The notes beneath the pieces were generated by a model that ran no database searches, was not told where the DNA came from, and was given only the letters and a program-made list of their open reading frames with translations. Of a stretch of 64,000 bases of DNA, positions 58,406 to 64,000 are shown piece by piece (position 1 is the first letter of the stretch; the number at the start of each line of letters is the position of its first letter). The stretch is from JANYBV01 sp043763155 (GTDB taxonomy: Bacteria > Pseudomonadota > Alphaproteobacteria > Rickettsiales > SXRF01), in contig JAYULW010000050.1 of NCBI GenBank assembly GCA_043763155.1, forward strand, positions 1 through 64,000, written 5' to 3'. Both the position numbers and the translations under genes were made by a program.

Positions 58406-59338
58406 ATGAAATTACTGGCCTGCAACAGCAATATCCCCCTCGCCGAATCCATGGCGAAATATCTTGGCATCACACTCACCAATGCCAGCGTGCGCCGCTT
58501 TGCCGACCAGGAAGTCTTTGTCGAAATCAACGAGAACGTGCGCGGCGAAGACGTATTCATCCTGCAATCCACCTCCTATCCCGCCAACGACCATATCATG
58601 GAGCTGCTGGTGTGCATGGACGCGCTGCGCCGCGCCTCCGCCAAGCGCATCACCGCCGTCATCCCGTATTTCGGCTACGCCCGCCAAGACCGCAAAATGG
58701 GCAGCCGCACCCCCATCACCTCCAAGCTGGTGGCAAACATCATCACCGAAGCAGGCGCAAACCGCGTCCTCACCATTGACCTGCATGCAGGCCAGATTCA
58801 GGGCTTCTTCGACATCCCCGTAGACCATCTCTACGCCGCCCCCGTCATGATCGAAGACATCAAAGCCCACCACAACACCGAAAACCTCATCATCGTATCG
58901 CCCGACGTTGGCGGCGTGGTGCGCGCCCGCGCGCTGGCAAACCGCCTGAAGGTCAACCTCGCCATCGTAGACAAGCGCCGCGAAAAGCCCGGCGCCAGCG
59001 AAGTCATGAACATCATCGGCGAAGTCGAAGGCCGCGATTGCATCCTGCTCGACGACATCGTGGATTCCGCAGGCACGCTCTGCAACGCTGCCAAAGCCCT
59101 GATGGACGCAGGCGCAAAATCCGTCGCCGCCTACGTAACGCATGGTGTGCTTTCCGGTGCCGCCATCGAGCGTGTAAAGAATTCTGTGCTTACCTCGCTG
59201 GTCATCACCGACACCATCATGACCACCGAAGAAGCAAAGAACACGAAAAATATCCGGGTTATCTCTGTTGCCTCCCTGCTGGCCGAAGCCATCAAGCGCA
59301 TCACCAGCGAAACCTCGGTATCCAGCCTTTTTGATTAA
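58406..59338 (+). CDS. prsA: Ribose-phosphate pyrophosphokinase
   Basis: PrsA makes PRPP from ribose 5-phosphate and ATP, feeding purine, pyrimidine, NAD and histidine synthesis. The 310-residue protein has NVRGEDVFILQS, the ATP flag PYFGYARQDRK, DLHAGQIQGFFDIPVDHL, VVSPDVGGV (as IVSPDVGGVVRARA) and the PRPP loop DCILLDDIVDSAGTL, all intact. It precedes rplY by 29 bases, so prsA-rplY-pth-ychF is probably one unit, a common alphaproteobacterial order. Confidence 0.97.
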   Translation: MKLLACNSNIPLAESMAKYLGITLTNASVRRFADQEVFVEINENVRGEDVFILQSTSYPANDHIMELLVCMDALRRASAKRITAVIPYFGYARQDRKMGSRTPITSKLVANIITEAGANRVLTIDLHAGQIQGFFDIPVDHLYAAPVMIEDIKAHHNTENLIIVSPDVGGVVRARALANRLKVNLAIVDKRREKPGASEVMNIIGEVEGRDCILLDDIVDSAGTLCNAAKALMDAGAKSVAAYVTHGVLSGAAIERVKNSVLTSLVITDTIMTTEEAKNTKNIRVISVASLLAEAIKRITSETSVSSLFD

Positions 59339-59367
59339 TTCTACTTTTACCACTTTTGGAGATTGTT

Positions 59368-60084
59368 ATGACTGAAGCTAAAAAAACCAAAGACCTGTCC
59401 ACGCTGGTGGCATCCTCGCGTGACGCACACGGCAAAGGCTCCTCGCGCGCACTTCGCCGCGAAGGCAAAATCCCCGCCATCCTGTATGGCAAAGGCCAGC
59501 AGCCCATCAGCATCGCGCTGTACCTGAAAGAAGTGACCATGGCTTACACCGCTGGCCGCTTCCGCAGCAAGCTGATCAGCATCAAGATTGACGAAAAGAC
59601 CACCGTAAAGGCCCTGCCGAAAGACCTGCAGTTCAACCCCGTCACCGACGTGATCGAACATGTGGATTTCATCAAGGTTGAAGCCGGCATCCAGCTTCGC
59701 GTTATGGTTCCGGTGAAGTTCTCCGGCCAGGACAAAGCCATGGGCCTGAAGCGCGGCGGCGTACTCAACATCGTGCGTCACGAAATCGAATTCTTCTGCG
59801 CACCCGATTCCATCCCCACCCATATCGAAATCAACATTCAGGCTCTCGATATCGGTGCTTCCATACACATCAAGGACATCGAGCTGCCAAAGGGCGTAAC
59901 CCCGTCCATCAAGCGCAACTTCACCATCGCGACCATCGCTGGCCGCCGTAAGGAAGAAGAAGAAGCCAAGCCTGCTGAAGGCGCAGCCGCTGCTGCTCCT
60001 GCTGCTGCAAAAGCTGGCGCTGCCGCTCCTGCTGCCGCTGCCGCTAAGGCTCCTGCCGCTAAGGCTCCTGCCGCTAAGAAGTAA
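59368..60084 (+). CDS. rplY: 50S ribosomal protein L25 (general stress protein Ctc type)
   Basis: L25/Ctc binds 5S rRNA. The 238-residue protein has the L25 domain (ASSRDAHGKGSSRALRREGKIPAILYG) and the second beta domain (KVEAGIQLRVMVPVKFSGQ), the two-domain TL5/Ctc form. It ends with a low-complexity Ala/Pro/Lys tail built of repeats such as APAAKAPAAKK, common in alphaproteobacterial homologues but not in E. coli. I chose ATG 59368; a TTG at 59356 is not used. GGAG precedes it. Confidence 0.94.
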   Translation: MTEAKKTKDLSTLVASSRDAHGKGSSRALRREGKIPAILYGKGQQPISIALYLKEVTMAYTAGRFRSKLISIKIDEKTTVKALPKDLQFNPVTDVIEHVDFIKVEAGIQLRVMVPVKFSGQDKAMGLKRGGVLNIVRHEIEFFCAPDSIPTHIEINIQALDIGASIHIKDIELPKGVTPSIKRNFTIATIAGRRKEEEEAKPAEGAAAAAPAAAKAGAAAPAAAAAKAPAAKAPAAKK

Positions 60085-60105
60085 GCTAAAGGCCAGGAAA
60101 AGCTA

Positions 60106-60681
60106 ATGTCTGCCGTAATCCTCACCGGGCTGGGAAATCCGGGAGCCTCATATGCCGCAAACCGGCATAATGTCGGCTTCATGGTAATTGACCGCCTGGT
60201 GAGTGATTACAATTTTCCCAAGCCCTCCGCCAAATTCGGCGGCATGTTGTCTGAAGGCCGCGTGGGCCTGCATAAAGTCTTCGCCTTCAAGCCCATGGGC
60301 TACATGAACACCTCCGGCGGCCCCCTTGGCCAACTACTGAATTTCTACAAGCTAACCCCTGAAAACGTCACCGTGCTGCACGACGAGCTGGACCTTGAGC
60401 CATTCCGCCTGCGCATCAAAACCGGCGGCGGCAACGGCGGGCACAACGGCCTGAAAAGCATAGACGCCCATATCGGGCAGGACTACAAACGCGTGCGCAT
60501 CGGCATCGGCCATCCCGGCCACAAGGATTTGGTATCTGATTACGTGCTTTCCGACTTCGCCAAAGCCGAAAAGCCCGCGCTCGACACCATGGTCGCCGAA
60601 ATGTCGCGCCACATGCCCATGCTGCTACAGGGCGACGAGGCCGGTTACATGAACAAGATCAACATAGCGTTACAGGCATGA
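60106..60681 (+). CDS. pth: Peptidyl-tRNA hydrolase
   Basis: Pth recycles peptidyl-tRNAs released from stalled ribosomes. The 191-residue protein has the conserved LTGLGNPGASYAANRHNVGFMVIDRL, with catalytic His21, KPMGYMNTSGG, DELDLEPFRLRIKTGGGNGGHNGLKSI, and IGIGHPGHKDLVSDYVL. Its ATG lies 21 bases after rplY and its stop overlaps the small membrane gene by four bases, so it belongs to the prsA-rplY-pth-ychF group. Confidence 0.96.
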   Translation: MSAVILTGLGNPGASYAANRHNVGFMVIDRLVSDYNFPKPSAKFGGMLSEGRVGLHKVFAFKPMGYMNTSGGPLGQLLNFYKLTPENVTVLHDELDLEPFRLRIKTGGGNGGHNGLKSIDAHIGQDYKRVRIGIGHPGHKDLVSDYVLSDFAKAEKPALDTMVAEMSRHMPMLLQGDEAGYMNKINIALQA

Positions 60682-61103
60682 AAATCAAAACCGCAAGCAT
60701 CCTGCAAGCCCATCTGGAAATGGCCAAGCACCGTTCCACTGAATTCCGCAACACCCCCGTTGACGCGCCACTCACCCCAGACGAAGAGCAGGCATTCACC
60801 ATCATGCGCCTTCGCCTGCAAAATGCCGCCGACCCGCGCCCCTTCAACGATTGCCTCGCCCGGCACGGCAAAAAAGCCATGCTGCAAACCTACGCCCTGC
60901 CCTTGCGCGTTATGGGCGTCCCGCATCTGTGGTTTGTGTGTAATGCTGTCCTTGCCCTGATCGTATTCACCATCACGCAGGACCTGATCCTGATGGGCCT
61001 GCTTGCCCTTTCCGTGCATATCGGCATTGCGCTGATGTACAAACTCAAGCACAAAGACATCTATCAAGAAAACATCCAGAACATCATCAAGGGAATAAAA
61101 TAA
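60678..61103 (+). CDS. Small membrane protein between pth and ychF
   Basis: I do not recognise this 141-residue protein. It has a cytoplasmic helical start (ASILQAHLEMAKHRSTEFRNT), then two adjacent hydrophobic segments near residues 78-117 (VPHLWFVCNAVLALIVFTI and DLILMGLLALSVHIGIALMY), and a basic tail. It overlaps pth by four bases (ATGA) and its stop overlaps the ychF ATG (TAATG), so it is tightly coupled to both. No conserved family is evident. The coupling suggests a real and co-expressed gene. Confidence 0.72.
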   Translation: MKIKTASILQAHLEMAKHRSTEFRNTPVDAPLTPDEEQAFTIMRLRLQNAADPRPFNDCLARHGKKAMLQTYALPLRVMGVPHLWFVCNAVLALIVFTITQDLILMGLLALSVHIGIALMYKLKHKDIYQENIQNIIKGIK

Positions 61104-62206
61104 TGGGTTTCAAATGCGGTATCGTGGGCCTTCCTAACGTTGGCAAATCCACCCTGTTCAACGCGCTTCTTTCCACCGCGCAGGCCGAAGCCGCGAACTA
61201 TCCCTTCTGCACCATCGAGCCGAATGTGGGCCGCGTAAGCGTGCCCGACGAGCGCGTGGAAAAACTCGCCAAGATCGCAAGCTCCGCACAGCTCATCCCC
61301 ACCCAGCTCGAATTCGTAGACATCGCAGGTCTGGTGCGCGGCGCTTCCAAAGGCGAAGGCCTCGGCAACCAGTTCCTCTCCCACATCCGCGAAGTAGACG
61401 CCATCATTTATGTGCTGCGCTGCTTTGAAGACGGCAACATCACCCATGTCGAAGGCCGCGTAGACCCCAGGTCCGACGCCGACATCGTAGAAACCGAACT
61501 GGTCATCGCCGACCTCGAAAGCCTGGAAAAACGCCTCCCCAACCTCCAGAAAAAAGCCAAAGGCGGCGACAAGGAATCCATCGAAACCGTGGCCATGATC
61601 GAGCGCGTGCTGCCCGTCGTATCGCAAGGCCACCCCGCCCGCATGACCGAGCTGCGCGACGAGTCCGAGCGCAAGCAGCTGAAGCTGCTCCAGCTCCTCA
61701 CCTCCAAGCCCGTCATGTATGTGTGCAACGTAGACGAAGATTCTGCTGCTAACGGCAACGAGCTGTCCAATAAAGTCGCCGAAATGGCCAATAAAAAAGG
61801 CGCTCCCTGCGTTGTCATTTCCGCTCGCATCGAAGCCGAAATCTCCATGATGGATACACCCGAAGACAAGCAGGAATTCCTCGATTCGCTGGGCCTCAAG
61901 GAAACCGGCCTCTCCCTCATCGTCAAAGCCGGCTACAAACTCCTCGATTTGGTAACCTACTTCACCATCGGGCCGAAAGAAGCCCGCGCATGGACCATCA
62001 CCCGCGGCACCCAGGGCCCCGGCGCAGCGGGCGTCATCCACACCGACTTCGAAAAAGGCTTCATCCGCGCCGAAACCATCGCCTACAACGACTACATCAC
62101 CCACAACGGCGAACAAGGCGCGAAAGAAGCCGGAAAATTCCGTTTAGAAGGCAAAGAATATGTAGTACAAGATGGAGACGTACTGCACTTCCGGTTTAAC
62201 AACTAA
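61103..62206 (+). CDS. ychF: Ribosome-associated ATPase YchF (OLA1)
   Basis: YchF/OLA1 is an Obg-type P-loop protein that hydrolyses ATP rather than GTP and binds ribosomes. The 367-residue protein has the P-loop GLPNVGKSTLFNALL near residue 9, the switch II segment VDIAGLVRGASKGEGLGNQFL, the altered G4 motif NVDEDS in place of NKxD, and a C-terminal TGS domain (FTIGPKEARAWTITRGTQGPGAAGVIHTDFEKGFIRAE in parts). It is coupled to the small membrane gene upstream. Confidence 0.97.
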   Translation: MGFKCGIVGLPNVGKSTLFNALLSTAQAEAANYPFCTIEPNVGRVSVPDERVEKLAKIASSAQLIPTQLEFVDIAGLVRGASKGEGLGNQFLSHIREVDAIIYVLRCFEDGNITHVEGRVDPRSDADIVETELVIADLESLEKRLPNLQKKAKGGDKESIETVAMIERVLPVVSQGHPARMTELRDESERKQLKLLQLLTSKPVMYVCNVDEDSAANGNELSNKVAEMANKKGAPCVVISARIEAEISMMDTPEDKQEFLDSLGLKETGLSLIVKAGYKLLDLVTYFTIGPKEARAWTITRGTQGPGAAGVIHTDFEKGFIRAETIAYNDYITHNGEQGAKEAGKFRLEGKEYVVQDGDVLHFRFNN

Positions 62207-62238
62207 CCGGGTTTAACAGCTAAAAATGTGTTAGGGTG

Positions 62239-63129
62239 ATGTTCGGCAAAAAACGCAACCGCACGCGCAGGCAAACCGCCAACGCTTCCATCAACTGGAT
62301 TATCCTCGCGGTAGTGGGCCTCGCCTTCATCCATAATTTCCACGGCAGCACAGGCGACATCGCCGACACCATCACCCAAACCGCTGGCGGTGCCGCCGAC
62401 AAAACCATCGTGGATTTAAAGAACTACAAAAACAAAATCCTTCCCCCCCAATCCACCATCCTCACCCTGCAGGATGAAAAGCTCGGCTCCGGCGCGCCCG
62501 CCGTCTGCGGCCAGAAAGTCACCATTGCCTACACCGCGTACGGCGCTGGCGAAGAAGCCCTGAGCGACACCGCCACCACCGACAAGCCCTACAGCTTCAC
62601 AATCGGCGACGGCAAAGCCCTGCCCGCCTTCGACGAAGGCCTGGTCGGCATGAAAAAAGGTGGCGTCCGCAAAATCTTCGCCCCCGCAAACTTTGCTTAC
62701 GGCGCCAAAGGCTTTGGCCGCGACGGCGTACCCAACAACAGCGCCATCCGCTTCGACACCAAACTGCTCGACATCTCCCCCGCCCTTCCCGACCCCAACG
62801 ACACCCCGTTCCGCTTTCTGGACGTGCGCAAAGGCCTCGGCCCCACAATCACCTGCGGCCATAGCGCCCACGTCGCCATCACCGTCTGGAGCGTTGAAGG
62901 CGAAAAGCTTTTCGCCGTCGAGGGCAAAGATCCCATCACCGTAACCCCCGGCAGCTCCTCGCATTTCTTAGGCCTCGAACATAGCGCCCTCGGCATGAAG
63001 CTCGGCGGCATCCGCACCGCCATCGTCCCCCCCGCCTTCCAGAAAACCCTGACCGACAACAAAGACGCACTGGAAATTCCCTTCCCCAAGAACCAAACAG
63101 TGCTTGTTGATATCGAATCGGTGCAATAA
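62239..63129 (+). CDS. Membrane-anchored tandem FKBP-type peptidyl-prolyl isomerase
   Basis: FKBP-type isomerases speed prolyl bond rotation in folding proteins. The 296-residue product has a basic start (FGKKRNRTRRQT), one N-terminal membrane segment or uncleaved signal (INWIILAVVGLAFIHNF), a first FKBP domain around residues 75-185 (VTIAYTAYGAGEEALSD, PAFDEGLVGMKKGGVRKIF, GKGFGRDG-like APANFAYGAKGFGRDGV) and a degenerate second domain (TPGSSSHFLGLEHSALGMKLGGIRTAIVP). It probably acts in the periplasm. I chose ATG 62239; GTG 62236 is equivalent. It follows ychF closely. Confidence 0.85.
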   Translation: MFGKKRNRTRRQTANASINWIILAVVGLAFIHNFHGSTGDIADTITQTAGGAADKTIVDLKNYKNKILPPQSTILTLQDEKLGSGAPAVCGQKVTIAYTAYGAGEEALSDTATTDKPYSFTIGDGKALPAFDEGLVGMKKGGVRKIFAPANFAYGAKGFGRDGVPNNSAIRFDTKLLDISPALPDPNDTPFRFLDVRKGLGPTITCGHSAHVAITVWSVEGEKLFAVEGKDPITVTPGSSSHFLGLEHSALGMKLGGIRTAIVPPAFQKTLTDNKDALEIPFPKNQTVLVDIESVQ

Positions 63130-63167
63130 AATACCTCTCCCAATTTATCCATCCAGAAGGAACCATC

Positions 63168-64000
63168 ATGTCTGCCACCGCCCAACGCCTGAGCCGCGTT
63201 AAACCCTCTCCCACCCTTGTTGTCACGGCCAAAGCCGCCGAACTCAAAGCAGCGGGCAAAAACGTGATTGGCCTCGGCGCTGGCGAACCCGACTTCGACA
63301 CCCCCGACCACATCAAGGAAGCCGCCATCGAGGCCATCCGCTCCGGCCAGACCAAATACACCCCCGTAGGCGGCACGCCAGCTTTGAAAAAAGCCATCAG
63401 CGACAAATTCAAACGCGAAAACGGCCTCGAATACGCCGCCAACCAGATCGTCGCAGGCGTCGGCGCAAAACAAGTTATTTTCAACGCGCTCCTCGCCACC
63501 GTAAACCCCGGCGACGAAGTCATCATCCCCGCCCCGTACTGGGTGTCGTACCCCGACATGGTGCTGTTCGCCGAAGGCACCCCCGTCGTCGTTCCCTCGC
63601 GCGAGGAAGACGGCTTCAAGCTCTCCCCCGAAGCCCTCGACAAAGCCATCACCAAAAACACCCGCTGGCTCATCCTGAACTCCCCCAGCAACCCCACCGG
63701 CAGCGCTTATACCAAAGCCGAACTCCGCGCGCTGGCCGATGTGCTGCTCAAACACCCCCACGTCTGGGTCATGGCCGACGACATCTACGAACACCTCGCC
63801 TATGACGGCTTCGAGTTCCACACCATCGCCCAAGTTGAACCCAAGCTCTACGACCGCACCCTGACCGTAAACGGCGTGTCCAAAGCCTATTCCATGACCG
63901 GCTGGCGCATCGGCTACGCGGGCGGCCCCAAGGCCCTCATCGCCGCCATCTCCGACATCCAGTCGCACAGCACCAGCAACGCCTGCTCCATCTCTCAGGC
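63168..64000 (+). CDS. Aspartate aminotransferase (runs off the window)
   Basis: This PLP enzyme interconverts aspartate and oxaloacetate with glutamate. About 277 residues are in the window, starting MSATAQRLSRVKPSPTLVVT, with GLGAGEPDFDTPDHI, KYTPVGGTPALKKAI, ILNSPSNPTGSAYTKAEL, ADDIYEHLAYDG and the PLP lysine in NGVSKAYSMTGWRIGYAGG. This is the class Ib type common in alphaproteobacteria, which may also use prephenate. AGAAGGA lies upstream of the ATG. The C-terminus is beyond base 64000. Confidence 0.93.
   Translation, partial: MSATAQRLSRVKPSPTLVVTAKAAELKAAGKNVIGLGAGEPDFDTPDHIKEAAIEAIRSGQTKYTPVGGTPALKKAISDKFKRENGLEYAANQIVAGVGAKQVIFNALLATVNPGDEVIIPAPYWVSYPDMVLFAEGTPVVVPSREEDGFKLSPEALDKAITKNTRWLILNSPSNPTGSAYTKAELRALADVLLKHPHVWVMADDIYEHLAYDGFEFHTIAQVEPKLYDRTLTVNGVSKAYSMTGWRIGYAGGPKALIAAISDIQSHSTSNACSISQ

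Noticed and set aside
60001..60084. Tandem Ala/Pro/Lys codon repeats as a DNA repeat element
   Set aside because: They are coding repeats forming the low-complexity tail of ribosomal protein L25, as found in relatives.
61064..62116. Long minus-strand open frame antisense to ychF
   Set aside because: It mirrors a conserved gene in a GC-rich background, with no ribosome binding site and no recognisable motif.
1..64000. tRNA or rRNA genes, CRISPR arrays, transposases, integrases or phage genes
   Set aside because: I looked on both strands and found no cloverleaf-like sequence, no regularly spaced repeat-spacer series and no transposase or integrase motif. Only rnpB was found as an RNA gene.

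Overview
The window looks like the chromosome of a Gram-negative alphaproteobacterium of moderately high GC. The signs are a complete division and cell wall (dcw) cluster of alphaproteobacterial layout running into ftsZ-lpxC-bamD-recN, a DUF1476 F1-ATPase zeta inhibitor, the PurL/PurQ/PurS form of FGAM synthase, a phasin, a DUF6476-like gene beside rluD, and TTAA-type CtrA-like sites. MurE carries a DNPR motif, so the peptidoglycan is predicted to contain meso-diaminopimelate. LpxC, BamD and HldD show a lipopolysaccharide outer membrane. I cannot name the order or genus. No tRNA, rRNA, CRISPR array, transposase or prophage was seen.

Layout. 1-22433 (minus strand): one long convergent-free block read from a sigma70-like promoter at 22405-22433 through mraZ, rsmH, ftsL, ftsI, murE, murF, mraY, murD, ftsW, a small membrane protein, murG, murC, murB, a frame-interrupted hypothetical gene, ddl, ftsQ, ftsA and ftsZ, followed by an FkbM methyltransferase, lpxC, bamD and the start of recN. 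Most junctions in the wall part overlap by 4 bases, so translation is probably coupled. 22571-25804: rpsD with its terminator, then four unrecognised small proteins, two of them with long glycine-rich hydrophobic blocks. 25915-33474: rluD, a pyruvate-decarboxylase-like enzyme, an entericidin-type lipoprotein, a small acetyltransferase, maoC-grxD-bolA and purL. 33471-40096: an unknown 441-residue protein, purQ-purS-purC, the ATPase zeta subunit, a J-domain protein, an AT-rich PIN-like gene, an EamA transporter and an amidase. 40135-47764: rnpB, a SixA-like phosphatase, and a polyphosphate region in which ppk1 and ppx flank two tandem membrane methyltransferase-like paralogues. 47761-54044: two unknown genes (one with kinase-like motifs), hldD, ubiK, a YbjN protein, proC, a polytopic membrane protein and a phasin. 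54163-64000: uvrC, a Kef-type antiporter, prsA, rplY, pth, a small membrane protein, ychF, a two-domain FKBP protein and the start of an aspartate aminotransferase.

How it fits together. The left third builds septal peptidoglycan and lipid A from shared precursors and assembles outer-membrane proteins. The remainder is mostly conserved housekeeping: purine synthesis, Fe-S handling, polyphosphate, repair and translation quality control. It is interspersed with lineage-specific genes of unknown role.

Most worth a second look: the glycine-zipper gene cluster at 23367-25804; the frame-interrupted gene between murB and ddl; the two ICMT-like paralogues between ppk1 and ppx; the 10-bp-phased TGGGN array at the mra promoter; a nested inverted repeat that includes the ubiK ribosome binding site; and several genes whose -10 element lies only 5-7 bases before ATG, which suggests leaderless transcripts. 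All functional calls rest on reading motifs by eye; no database search was run.
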